The notes beneath the pieces are model-generated. The model was not told where the DNA came from, made no database searches, and worked only from the letters and a program-made list of their open reading frames with translations. This document shows, piece by piece, positions 35,352 to 43,878 of a stretch of 64,000 nucleotides of DNA (the stretch's first letter is position 1; the number at the start of each line of letters is the position of its first letter). The stretch is from Bog-473 sp963726005 (lineage in GTDB: Bacteria > Actinomycetota > Acidimicrobiia > Acidimicrobiales > RAAP-2). The stretch lies in NCBI GenBank assembly GCA_963726005.1, contig CAVSAT010000001.1, positions 248,001 through 312,000 of the forward strand, in the 5' to 3' direction. Made by a program: the position numbers and the translations under genes.

Positions 35352-37631
35352 TCAGGTCCCCGCCATGTCGACGACCGGCTTGTTGAGCGGCTTGCCACCC
35401 ATGGAGCCGTAGAAGGGGGCGTTGTAGCTGAAGATGCCCCCGTCCGACGCCACGAAGCGGTACCCCGAGCCGTTCTGGTTGGACTCCATGCCGACGATCG
35501 GTGCGTTCAGGCGCAGGCTCCCGGTGGAGCCGTAGAACGGCGCACCGAAGGAGAAGATGCCGCCGTCGGCCGCGACCTCCCAGTAGCCGCCCGTCGCCGT
35601 GTCCGGGCCGAGCCCGACGACCGGGGAGTTGAGCGGCGAGCCGCCCATGGAGCCGTGGAAGGAGGCGTCCCCGTAGCTGAAGATGCCGCCGTCGGATGCC
35701 ACGAGCCAGTACCCCTTGCCGTCGTGCGTGGAGGCCATGCCGACGATGGGCCGGTTGAGATGGATGGACCCCGTGCTGCCGTAGAAGCCTGCGTCGCCGA
35801 AGGAGAAGATGCCCCCGTCGGACGCCACCTCCCAGTAGCCGCCCCCGTCCGGCGTGGCGGCCATGCCGACGATGGGTGCGTTGAGCGGCTTGCCGCCCAT
35901 GGAGCCGTCGAAGCCCGCGTCGCCGAAGCTGAAGAGGCCACCGTCCGAGGCGACCTCCCAGTACCCCCCGCCGTCCCGGGTCAGCGCGGAGGCCACCACC
36001 GGCTGGTTGAGGTGGATGCTCCCCGTGGACCCGCAGAACGGGATGTTGCCGTAGTCGAAGACGCCGCCGTCGGATGCCGACAGGAGGTACCCGTTCGGCC
36101 CCCCCGCCGGCGCGTTGCACGGCACCTGAATGGGTGCCGGTGGCGGCGTGCCGGCGTCACCGCTGAGCTGGGGGTCGTGGTGGAACTGCGGCCACGCGCC
36201 CTTTTCGTTGACGCTCGCTCCGGACCCGTTCGTGTTGTCGATCTCCCAGTGCACGACGGTACCGAACAGCGCGCTGCCGTTGTAGAAGTAGCCGGCACCC
36301 GTGATGCCGATGTGGCCGTTGGGGTCGCTCGTCACGAGCGGCGCGCTCTGGAAGCCGTCGGTCGCCCCGAGTGTCGCCACCTCGGCACCCGAACGACCGT
36401 CGAAGATGTCGATCCCGGCCGTCGTCGGGACGATGACGTCCTGGTACCCGCCACCGGTGAGGTCCGCCGTGACCGGCGATCCGATCACCTGGCCACTGGT
36501 CGGCGCAGACCAGACGACGCCGCCGTTGGTGCCGTTCAGCACGTAGATGGTGTTGGCCTGGGTCCCCTCGACCACGTCGAGCTGGCCGTTGCCGGACACG
36601 TCGGCCAGGGCGGGGGAGTCGGCCGTGGTCCCGTTCAGGGTGTCGCTCCAGGCCAGGCCGCAGTCCGTGTTGATGGCGAAGATCTTGTTCGAGTCCGGTG
36701 CACCGGAGTAGAAGCTGCCGTCGCCGATGGCGATGCCGACGTTGCCGCCGGAGAGGAACTGTCCCACGGCGGGCGACGAGCGGTCGATGTTCTGGTTCGT
36801 GTTGTACTCGCAGATGAGGCCGCCGCCCGGATTCCCCGTCCCCGCGTTGCCGGCACTCGAGAGGATGCGGATGTGCCCCCCGTTGCCGTAGGTCTCCCCG
36901 TAGGCGACGCCCGCGCTGGAGTCGCCGCCGCTGATGATCTCGTTGTTGCCGTCGGAGTACAGGTCGGCCACCGCCGCCGTCGAGAACACCGAGTCGGCGG
37001 AGAACCACGGGAAGCCCCCGAGCTCCGCGCCGTTGGCCGCGAGGAGCGCGTCGGAGTTCTGACCCAGCGAGCCGGCCTCGACGCCGAGCGCGCCGCCGAA
37101 GGCGCCGACCGTCAGCGATGCCGAGACGGCGTTGTGGGGGACGGAGTCGGTCCCGGGGTTGGTCTCCTGCACGAACCACTGGTCGCCGCCGTTGGGGGCG
37201 ATCGCCTGGTAGCCCCCCGTGGCGGGGGTGGCCGCCGTGCCGACGCCGACGTACACCGTGTCGCGGCCGTTGGCGTTGATGCCTGCCACCGAGGGGGAGG
37301 AGTCGACCGGCGCGCCGGCGTTGTAGGGCCAACCGGCCGGGGACGAGCCACCGCTGAGGTGGAAGGCGTAGATGTGCCCGCCGCGGTCGCCGACGACGAC
37401 GGATGGCTGCCCGTCCAGGTTGGCCACGTTCGGCGACGAGAGTGCGACGGGGTTGCCGGAGTCGTTGAGCGTCTGGCTCCACGTCTGGTTGGCGACGAAC
37501 CCCGCGGCATGGGGGACCTCGGTGCCCTGGGCGACGGGTGCCGCCTGGAAGGTGATGGTCAGGCCAAGGGCGGTGGCGGCGGCAGCCGCCAAGGATGCGG
37601 GATGGGAGAGCCTCGGCACTCGAACGGTCAT
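35352..37631 (-). CDS. Secreted beta-propeller protein with C-terminal acidimicrobial repeats
   Basis: The 759-residue protein has a signal peptide ('SLAAAAATALGLTITFQAAP'), then a propeller at about residues 45-490 of FG-GAP/PQQ-like blades ('PNVANLDGQPSVVVGDRGGH', 'VADLYSDGNNEIISGGD', 'ALADVSGNGQLDVVEGTQAN', 'VTADLTGGGYQDVIVP'). From about residue 510 there are six repeats of roughly 40-46 residues of the form 'GYWEVASDGGIFSFGDAGFY' plus 'GSTGSIHLNRPIVGMA'. The last ends without a spacer at 'KPVVDMAGT'. Such repeats abound in Acidimicrobiia surface proteins; their ligand is unknown. Propeller plus repeats suggests adhesion or glycan binding. Confidence 0.85.
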   Translation of the reverse strand: MTVRVPRLSHPASLAAAAATALGLTITFQAAPVAQGTEVPHAAGFVANQTWSQTLNDSGNPVALSSPNVANLDGQPSVVVGDRGGHIYAFHLSGGSSPAGWPYNAGAPVDSSPSVAGINANGRDTVYVGVGTAATPATGGYQAIAPNGGDQWFVQETNPGTDSVPHNAVSASLTVGAFGGALGVEAGSLGQNSDALLAANGAELGGFPWFSADSVFSTAAVADLYSDGNNEIISGGDSSAGVAYGETYGNGGHIRILSSAGNAGTGNPGGGLICEYNTNQNIDRSSPAVGQFLSGGNVGIAIGDGSFYSGAPDSNKIFAINTDCGLAWSDTLNGTTADSPALADVSGNGQLDVVEGTQANTIYVLNGTNGGVVWSAPTSGQVIGSPVTADLTGGGYQDVIVPTTAGIDIFDGRSGAEVATLGATDGFQSAPLVTSDPNGHIGITGAGYFYNGSALFGTVVHWEIDNTNGSGASVNEKGAWPQFHHDPQLSGDAGTPPPAPIQVPCNAPAGGPNGYLLSASDGGVFDYGNIPFCGSTGSIHLNQPVVASALTRDGGGYWEVASDGGLFSFGDAGFDGSMGGKPLNAPIVGMAATPDGGGYWEVASDGGIFSFGDAGFYGSTGSIHLNRPIVGMASTHDGKGYWLVASDGGIFSYGDASFHGSMGGSPLNSPVVGLGPDTATGGYWEVAADGGIFSFGAPFYGSTGSLRLNAPIVGMESNQNGSGYRFVASDGGIFSYNAPFYGSMGGKPLNKPVVDMAGT

Positions 37632-37909
37632 GTCGCTCCTCTCGCGTCGGGTGCGGCCTCGCGCCGCCCGCCCGTCCGCACGACCGGCACGGGACGCCCG
37701 TCAGGCGCGCAGCGAAGAAGGAGTGGTTGCCCCACAAGAGTTCATCGGCACCGCAGCGGTCGGCCTTGAACGGTCCGAGCATCGAGAACCGGTCGCGTGC
37801 GGGTGCATCGGGGGTGGAGGCGGGGCAACGGGCATGAAGCAATTCGGTGGGCCCAGCGGCCTACCATGCTCGCGGTGATCGGGTCGTCCACGAAGCGGCT
37901 ACCGGGCTG

Positions 37910-39535
37910 ATGGGGCGCCGTATCCGGTGGCTCGGGGTCATCATGGTGGCCTGCCTGGGCCTCGTGGTGGCGCAGCTGGTCAATATCCAGCTCGTGAAGG
38001 CCAAGCAGCTCCAGGCGTCGCCGTACAACCCCCGGGTCGCGGCGCTGCGGTACGACAACCCCCGAGGCACCATCTACGCCGCGGACGGCAGCGTCTTGGC
38101 GAAGTCGACCCCGACACCCGCCGCCGACAAGTCCACCTATCCGTACACGTACGTCCGCCAGTACCCGCAGGGACCCCTCTTCGCCGGTATCACCGGTTAC
38201 GACTCGTCCCTGTACTACGGGACCTCGGGCATCGAGCAGCAGTACAACGCGGATCTCGGCGCCCACCAACAGGCCCCCCAGACGCTGAGCCAGCTCCTCT
38301 TCCGGCAGAAGTTGCCGGTGACCACCGACAACGTGTCACTGACCGTGGAGCCGAGCCTGCAACAACAGGTCTGGAACGCGTTGACGTCGACGCCGGGTAA
38401 CAACGACGGGGCGGTGGTCGTGCTCAACCCCAAGACGGGCGCCGTCCTCGCCATGGTGTCCAACCCCACCTACGACCCCAACCCCCTGGTGAGCACGTCG
38501 CTGCGTGCGGAGCAGCTGGCCTATTACAGCTATGTGCAAAAGGACCATGAGGGCTTCTCCCCTCTGCGCCCCATCGCCACCGGCGAGACGTTCTTCCCGG
38601 GCTCGACGATGAAGGTCGTGACGTCCACCGCGGCCTACAACCTCAAGCCGTCCCTGGCGGGCTTCAACTATCCGGTCCAACCGTGCCAAGCGTTCCCCGA
38701 CTCGAACCGGCTCCTCTGCAACGACGGGAGCAGTCCGAGCAACTCATCGCCGTGTGGCGGCAGTTTGACGTCCATGCTGCCGCAGTCGTGTGACCCCGGC
38801 TACGGAGAGCTCGGCGTGCAGGAGGGTGTGTCCACGCTGCGCCAGCAGGCCGAGATGTTCGGCCTCAATTCGGTGCCCCCTATCGACCTGCCGAGCAACG
38901 CGCAGCAGCCGGTGGGCGGTGTCGTGGCCTCGACGCTCAAGACGCTTCCTCCGAACTCGCAGGCCTTCCAGGCCTACTCGGCCATCGGCCAGGACTACGT
39001 CCAGGACACGGCCCTGCAGAACGCCATGGTGGCCGCCGGCATCGCCAACGGTGGGGTCATCATGACGCCGCACCTGATGTCGTCCATCCACGACTCGCAG
39101 GGCGCGCTGGTGCAGTCGTACACCCCCACGGCCATGCCACGGACGGCCACGCCGCAGGCGGCGCAGTCGGTGACCGCGCTGATGGAGAGCGTTCCCATCT
39201 CGGGCACGGCGTCCGGCGTGGGCTTCCCGTCCTATCTGTGCGCGGCCGTCAAGACCGGGACCGCCCAGACGGGTCTCGGGGTGAACCACGACTGGATGAT
39301 CGGCTTCGCGCCGGCCAACAACCCGACGATCGCCGTTGCCGTGGTGGTGCCGTTTCAGAACATCTCGTCCGACGGGGCCGGGATCGCCGGGCCGATCATG
39401 AACAAGGTCATGCAGGCGGTCCTTCCGCCCGGCTCGGTGCAGCAGCCGTGCAACGTGCAGGCGCCACCGCTCTCGACGTACGGGCCCCAGTCGCAGGCGC
39501 CGATCTTCCAGGGCACGGCCTCCAACAACGGCTGA
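37910..39535 (+). CDS. Class B penicillin-binding protein, PbpA-like
   Basis: The 541-residue protein has an N-terminal anchor helix ('WLGVIMVACLGLVVAQLVNI') and the class B dimerisation motif 'RGTIYAADGSVLA' (52-64). The transpeptidase domain has SxxK as 'STMK' (232-235) and KTG as 'KTGTAQTG' (448). The SxN position reads 'SCD' (293-295, in 'MLPQSCDPGYGELG'), an N-to-D change. Length suits short actinobacterial PBPs acting with a RodA-type partner in septal or lateral wall synthesis, but no rodA is adjacent. ATG 37910 is chosen because the anchor follows at once; upstream in-frame GTGs give a polar extension. Confidence 0.88.
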   Translation: MGRRIRWLGVIMVACLGLVVAQLVNIQLVKAKQLQASPYNPRVAALRYDNPRGTIYAADGSVLAKSTPTPAADKSTYPYTYVRQYPQGPLFAGITGYDSSLYYGTSGIEQQYNADLGAHQQAPQTLSQLLFRQKLPVTTDNVSLTVEPSLQQQVWNALTSTPGNNDGAVVVLNPKTGAVLAMVSNPTYDPNPLVSTSLRAEQLAYYSYVQKDHEGFSPLRPIATGETFFPGSTMKVVTSTAAYNLKPSLAGFNYPVQPCQAFPDSNRLLCNDGSSPSNSSPCGGSLTSMLPQSCDPGYGELGVQEGVSTLRQQAEMFGLNSVPPIDLPSNAQQPVGGVVASTLKTLPPNSQAFQAYSAIGQDYVQDTALQNAMVAAGIANGGVIMTPHLMSSIHDSQGALVQSYTPTAMPRTATPQAAQSVTALMESVPISGTASGVGFPSYLCAAVKTGTAQTGLGVNHDWMIGFAPANNPTIAVAVVVPFQNISSDGAGIAGPIMNKVMQAVLPPGSVQQPCNVQAPPLSTYGPQSQAPIFQGTASNNG

Positions 39536-39571
39536 GCCGGACGTTCGGCCGCTCGATCCCTCGACGTGCGG

Positions 39572-39599
39572 TACAGTATCTGCGTGGCTACGCAGATAC
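39572..39599 (+). promoter_or_regulatory. -10 element and perfect ArsR metal-sensor operator
   Basis: GTATCTGCGT (39576-39585) and ACGCAGATAC (39590-39599) are exact inverted arms around GGCT. The start GTG (39584-39586) lies within the left arm and loop, and the -10-like TACAGT is at 39572-39577. A dimer bound here would cover the transcription and translation starts of a leaderless transcript. Confidence 0.8.
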
Positions 39600-39904
39600 G
39601 TAAGAGTCCGGCGGGCGAGGAGTTCCGTTCGGCCGTCGGCATGCTCAAGCTGCTGGGCGACGAGACGCGCCTGCGGGTGATCTGGGCCCTGCTGGAGGGC
39701 GAGCACTCGGTCAACGAGCTGGCCGACCTGGTGGGCGCCCAGCCGGCCGCGGTCTCCCAGCATCTCGCCAAGCTCCGCCTCGCCCGCCTGGTCCGGAGCC
39801 GGCGGGAAGGAACGCGCATCTTCTACGTCCTCGACGACGCCCATGTTCGCCGCCTCGTCGAGGAAGTGCTCACCCACGCGGACCACGTGACGGCGCATGG
39901 CTGA
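39584..39904 (+). CDS. ArsR/SmtB-family metal-responsive repressor
   Basis: The 106-residue protein starts at GTG 39584 inside its own operator. The winged helix is 'LKLLGDETRLRVIWALLEGE', 'HSVNELADLVGAQPAAVSQH' and 'LAKLRLARLVRSRREGTRIF'. The C-terminal helix 'DDAHVRRLVEEVLTHADH' provides the alpha-5 D-x-H...H-x-x-D/H pattern of Zn/Ni/Co sensors (CzrA/NmtR type). It overlaps the following CDF gene by 8 bases, so metal binding probably releases expression of the exporter. Confidence 0.9.
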   Translation: MATQIRKSPAGEEFRSAVGMLKLLGDETRLRVIWALLEGEHSVNELADLVGAQPAAVSQHLAKLRLARLVRSRREGTRIFYVLDDAHVRRLVEEVLTHADHVTAHG

Positions 39905-40814
39905 GCCGGGTCACGACCATGGCGGTCCGTCGGTCGCGGGGGACCGTCGCGCCCTGTCGCTCGCGCTCCTCCTGTTGCTCGGCTTCATGGCGTTCGAGGT
40001 GGGCGCCGCCGTCGCGTCGAACTCGGTCGTCCTCCTGGCCGACGCCGGCCACATGCTGGTCGACGTCGGAGCGATCGCAGGTTCGCTCGTGGCCATCCGG
40101 CTCGCGGCCCGTCCCGAGACGGGATCGCACACCTACGGCCTGAAGCGGGCGGAGATCCTCGCCGCCGCGGCCAACGGTGTCGCCCTCCTCGTCGTCGCCG
40201 CGCTGGTGACCTACGACGCCGTGAGCCGGCTGGCGCACCCGTCGCACGTCGACGGCGGGGTCCTGATCGTGGTCGCCGCGGTCGGGGTGGTGGTGAACCT
40301 GGCCGCCACGCTCACCATGGCACGGGCCAACCGGCAGTCGCTCAACGTCGAGGGCGCCTACCGCCACATCCTGACCGACCTCTACGGGTTCGCGGGCACG
40401 CTGATCGCGGGCGTGGTCATCGTGGTCTGGGGTTTCAACCGCGCCGACTCAATCGCCTCCTTGGCCGTCGTCCTCCTGATGTTGAAAGCGGCCGCGGCGC
40501 TGTTGCGGCCGGCGCTGCACATCCTGCTCGAGGCGACGCCCGAGGACATCGACCTCCAGGAGGTGCGGCAGCACCTGTTGGAGCTGCCCGAGGTCACGTC
40601 GGTGCACGACCTCCACGCCTGGACCCTCACCTCCTCTCTGCCCATCCTCACCGCCCATGTGGTGGTCACCGAGGAGTGCTTCACCACGGGCGATGCCGGG
40701 CGTGTGCTGGACCACCTGCAGGACTGCCTGGCGGGCCACTTCGACGTCGCACACTCGACGCTGCAGTTCGAGTCGGCGGGGCACATCGAGCACGAGCTGG
40801 GGGGGCACGCCTAG
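39897..40814 (+). CDS. Cation diffusion facilitator (Zn/Cd/Co exporter)
   Basis: The 305-residue protein has six helices and the CDF metal-site residues: 'NSVVLLADAGHMLVDVGAIA' in helix 2 (H-x-x-x-D) and 'YRHILTDLYGFAGTLIAGVV' in helix 5 (H-x-x-x-D). 'GSHTYGLKRAEILAAAANGV' is the conserved loop before helix 3. The His-rich N-terminus is short ('GHDHGG'). The cytoplasmic domain from about residue 215 ('LEATPEDIDLQEVRQHLLEL', 'VHDLHAWTL', 'HIEHELGGHA') has the family pattern. It would exchange protons for Zn2+ or similar ions and is co-transcribed with the ArsR sensor. Confidence 0.92.
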   Translation: MAEPGHDHGGPSVAGDRRALSLALLLLLGFMAFEVGAAVASNSVVLLADAGHMLVDVGAIAGSLVAIRLAARPETGSHTYGLKRAEILAAAANGVALLVVAALVTYDAVSRLAHPSHVDGGVLIVVAAVGVVVNLAATLTMARANRQSLNVEGAYRHILTDLYGFAGTLIAGVVIVVWGFNRADSIASLAVVLLMLKAAAALLRPALHILLEATPEDIDLQEVRQHLLELPEVTSVHDLHAWTLTSSLPILTAHVVVTEECFTTGDAGRVLDHLQDCLAGHFDVAHSTLQFESAGHIEHELGGHA

Positions 40815-40835
40815 AGATCCTCCCGTCGGCCGGGT

Positions 40836-42095
40836 TCAGCGCCGGCGGGGCGACAGGGCGGCGACGAGTTCCACGTGCTCGGTCATGGGGAAGATGTCGA
40901 AGGCCCGCAGGACCGTCAGGTCCCAGCCGTCGTCGAGGATGGCACGGACGTCGCGTGCGAACGAGGCCGGGTCGCACGAGACGTAGATGAGCGTGCGCAG
41001 GGTCGCGGCGTGGCCGGCCAGGGCCCGCATGACCGCGGTGCCGGCGCCCTCCCGAGCCGGGTCGAGGACGACGAGGTCGGGACGACCGACCGCGGACGCG
41101 ACGAGCGCGGGTGTCACCTCGCCCTGCGTGACGCGCAGCCGGGAGAAGGCGGCGCCGTTGTGGCGGGCGTCGGCACAGGCGCGGGCGTCCCGCTCGACCG
41201 CGTGGACCGCTCCCGTGGGGCCCACCGCATGCGCCAGCGGGACCGAGAAGAGCCCTGCACCGGCGTAGAGATCGAGCACGGTGGCGGCGCGGCAATCGCC
41301 GGCCAGCTCGAGGACGGCGGCGACCAGTGCCTCTGCGGCGCCGGTGTGGGCCTGCCAGAAGACCCCCGGCGAGATCCGGTAGGTGTACCCGCGGACGACG
41401 GCGTGCAGTGCCCCGGGCGGCCGGCGGACTCTCCCCCGGATCACCAGGCCCGTGTCGATCTCTGGAAGGCGCGGCGTTTCCCGGCGCCGGGGGGTGACCG
41501 AGATCACCGCCTCGCCCTGTTGCGTCCCCGTCGCGATCTCGAGCTCCGCGGCGCCGGGCCAACTGGCGCCGAACGCGCCGGTGTCCGACACGGCGGCGCT
41601 CGCGATCGGGCAGTCGTCGACGTGCTCGATCTGGTGGGACCGGTGCCGCCGGAAGCCGACCGCCCCGCGCCCGTCGACGGCGAGGCGCACCCGGTTGCGC
41701 CAGCGGAGCCCCTCGGCGTCGCCGGGCACCGGCTCGACCTCGACTGTGCGCTCGATCCCCGCCAGCCGCGCCAGCTGCTCGGCGACCAGGAAGCCCTTGA
41801 GCCGGCGCTGTGCGCCCAGCTCCACGTGCTGGAAGTCGCAGCCGCCGCAGCGGCCCGGACCGGCGTGTGCGCACGGGGGACCGACCCGGTCGGGGGCAGC
41901 GGTCAGTATCTCGACCGCGTCGGCCCGCAGGTAGGAAGTGGTGCGGGCGGTGACGCGGGCCCGGACCCGTTCGCCGGGGAGGGTGTGCCGGACGAAGACG
42001 ACCAGGCCGTCCGGCGCCCGCGCCACGCAGCCACCGCCAGCGGCGATGGCCCCGACCTCGAGCTCGAGCAGGCCCGTGTCGTCCGGGGTGGCCAT
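40836..42095 (-). CDS. RNA m5U methyltransferase (RumA/TrmA-like) with TRAM domain and Fe-S cluster
   Basis: The 419-residue protein starts at ATG 42095. A TRAM domain lies at residues 8-60 ('LELEVGAIAAGGGCVARAPD', 'VFVRHTLPGERVRARVTART'). The [4Fe-4S] Cys cluster is 'CAHAGPGRCGGCDFQHVELG' with a fourth Cys in 'DDCPIA'. The SAM domain has 'VLDLYAGAGLFSVPLAHAVG', 'VVLDPAREGAG' and the catalytic Cys in 'LIYVSCDPASFARD'. The catalytic Glu is in 'FDIFPMTEHVELVA'. The family methylates a uridine of 23S rRNA or tRNA; the exact base cannot be read from sequence. Confidence 0.9.
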   Translation of the reverse strand: MATPDDTGLLELEVGAIAAGGGCVARAPDGLVVFVRHTLPGERVRARVTARTTSYLRADAVEILTAAPDRVGPPCAHAGPGRCGGCDFQHVELGAQRRLKGFLVAEQLARLAGIERTVEVEPVPGDAEGLRWRNRVRLAVDGRGAVGFRRHRSHQIEHVDDCPIASAAVSDTGAFGASWPGAAELEIATGTQQGEAVISVTPRRRETPRLPEIDTGLVIRGRVRRPPGALHAVVRGYTYRISPGVFWQAHTGAAEALVAAVLELAGDCRAATVLDLYAGAGLFSVPLAHAVGPTGAVHAVERDARACADARHNGAAFSRLRVTQGEVTPALVASAVGRPDLVVLDPAREGAGTAVMRALAGHAATLRTLIYVSCDPASFARDVRAILDDGWDLTVLRAFDIFPMTEHVELVAALSPRRR

Positions 42096-42144
42096 GGCTC
42101 TGGAGCGTAGGGCGGCCAAGTTGGCCAAGAATGTTCGGTCTCGG

Positions 42145-42171
42145 TGTCGATCCCGCGGCCGGCTGATCGTC
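42145..42171 (+). promoter_or_regulatory. ECF42-type promoter
   Basis: TGTCGA (42145-42150), 17 bases, then CGTC (42168-42171). To my knowledge this bipartite pattern (TGTCGA and CGA/TC) is what ECF42 sigma factors recognise upstream of their DGPF genes. It lies 37 bases before the DGPF gene at 42208. Confidence 0.65.
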
Positions 42172-42207
42172 GTAGGAGCGGAACCAACCCCAAACCAGGA
42201 GGACAGA

Positions 42208-42555
42208 ATGCGATATCTGTTGATGATTGCCGGCGACGAGAGCCAGTTTGCGACGGCCACCGCCGAGCAGGGCGCTGCGATGACGGCCGAGTACGCCGAG
42301 TACACCAAGGCGATGGCCGACCGGGGCGTCCTCCAGGGCGGCGAGCGGCTGCGCCCGACGACCGACGCCACCACGGTCCGGGTGCGCAACGGGGAGACGC
42401 TGTCCACCGACGGCCCGTTCGCCGAGACCAAGGAGCAGCTGGCCGGGTACTACCTCGTCGACTGCAAGGACCTCGACGAGGCGATCGAGGTCGCGGCCCT
42501 GATCCCGGGCGCCCGCACCGGCAGCATCGAAGTGAGGCCGATCTGGGAGCTGTGA
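42208..42555 (+). CDS. DGPF/YCII-related small protein, partner of ECF42
   Basis: The 115-residue protein follows CCAGGAGGACAGA. The YCII fold is shown by 'MRYLLMIAGDESQFA', 'AYTKAMADRGVL'-like helices ('TKAMADRGVLQGGERLRPTT') and the namesake motif 'LSTDGPFAETKEQLAGYYLV' with D-G-P-F. The C-terminus 'GARTGSIEVRPIWEL' is standard. These proteins are encoded next to ECF42 sigma factors and are their typical targets. Its stop overlaps the sigma start (GTGA). Confidence 0.92.
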   Translation: MRYLLMIAGDESQFATATAEQGAAMTAEYAEYTKAMADRGVLQGGERLRPTTDATTVRVRNGETLSTDGPFAETKEQLAGYYLVDCKDLDEAIEVAALIPGARTGSIEVRPIWEL

Positions 42556-43791
42556 CCCCCGATGTCACCGCCGCGGTCGCTGAGGCCTTCCACGATGAGT
42601 GGGGCCGCGTGGTCGCCGCGCTCATCCGGCTCACCGGTGACTGGGACTTGGCCGAGGAGTGTGCGCAGGATGCCTTCGCGCGGGCGCTGGAGCGCTGGCC
42701 CGACGACGGCATCCCGCGCCGCCCCGGCGCATGGCTCACGACGGTGGCCCGGAACCGCGCGCTCGACCGCATACGCCGGAGCCAGCTGGGTGCGGCGAAG
42801 CTCCGTGAAGTCCGCGATGAGCACCGGGCCGGACGACACGCCGAGCGCGGACGACGTGCCGGACGACCGCCTCCGCCTCATGTATACGTGCTGTCACCCC
42901 GCCCTGGGGTTCGACGCGCAGGTCGCACTCACCTTGCGGACCCTCGCCGGCATGACGACGGCGGAGATCTCCCGGGCCTTCCTCGTCCCCGAGCCAACGA
43001 TGGCCCAACGGCTGGTCCGGGCCAAGCGCAAGATCCGTCACGCCGGCATCCCCTTTCGGGTCCCGCCGGCCCACCTCCTGGTGGACCGGACCGCCGCCGT
43101 CCTGGCCGTGCTGTACCTCTTGTTCAACGAGGGCTACTCGGCCACGTCCGGCGCGGAGCTCGTGCGGCAGGGCCTGAGCGCCGAGGCGATCCGGCTGACC
43201 CGGACCCTGTGCACCCTGATGCCCGACGAACCCGAGGCCCTCGGCCTGCTGGCGCTGATGCTCATCCACGACGCCCGGCGGGAGGCCCGGCTCGATGAGG
43301 CCGGAGACATCATCGTCCTCGACGAGCAGGACCGGTCGCGCTGGGACCACGGCGAGATCGCCGAGGGGACAGCGCTGCTCGACGCCGCGCTGGCGCAGCG
43401 CAGGCCCGGGCCCTTCCAGATCCAGGCGGCCATTGCGGCCTGCCACGTCCGCGACGATGGCATGACGGACTGGGCCGAGATCGCCGCGCTCTACGACCAC
43501 CTGTTCTCCATGGCGCCGTCGGCGGTGATCGCGTTGAACCGGGCCGTCGCCATCTCCTTCGCTGAGGGTCCCGAGGCCGGCCTGGCCATGGTCGACCGGA
43601 TCGCCGTCGACGGCGAGCTGCGCGCGTACCACCTGCTCCCGGCGGCGCGTGGGGACATGCTGCGGCGTCTGGGGCGCCACGAGGAGGCGGCGGAGGCCTA
43701 CGGGCAGGCCTACGAGCTGGCCGGCACCGAGGCCGAGCGCCGCTACCTGGAGCGGCGCCGGCGCGAAGAAACGGTCTCGCCTCCGGTTTGA
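42552..43791 (+). pseudogene. ECF42 sigma factor with C-terminal TPR-like extension, frameshifted
   Basis: From GTG 42552 the frame reads region 2: 'AVAEAFHDEWGRVVAALIRL', 'DWDLAEECAQDAFARALERW', 'LTTVARNRALDRIRRSQLGA'. Near 42817 the homologous sequence moves to the +1 frame: 'PDDRLRLMYTCCHPALGFDA', region 4 'LRTLAGMTTAEISRAFLVPE', 'PTMAQRLVRAKRKIRHAGIP', and a long helical extension with 'LYLLFNEGYSATSGAELVRQ' and TPR-like pairs to 'YLERRRREE'. In the original frame the region after 42817 turns Arg/Pro-rich and runs on out of family. The mutation separates regions 2 and 4, so no active sigma factor can form unless this is a sequencing error. Confidence 0.85.
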
Positions 43792-43878
43792 CAGGCTGGG
43801 GCGCCGTTGTAATCGTCTCGCCCGGACCCCCGCCCCTCGGGCGCCGGTCGCGGACGCGAAGCGAGAGGACGGCCGAAC

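Noticed and set aside
35655..37769. 700-codon plus-strand frame opposite the propeller protein
   Set aside because: Repetitive composition mirrors the repeats of the real gene on the other strand; there is no ribosome binding site.
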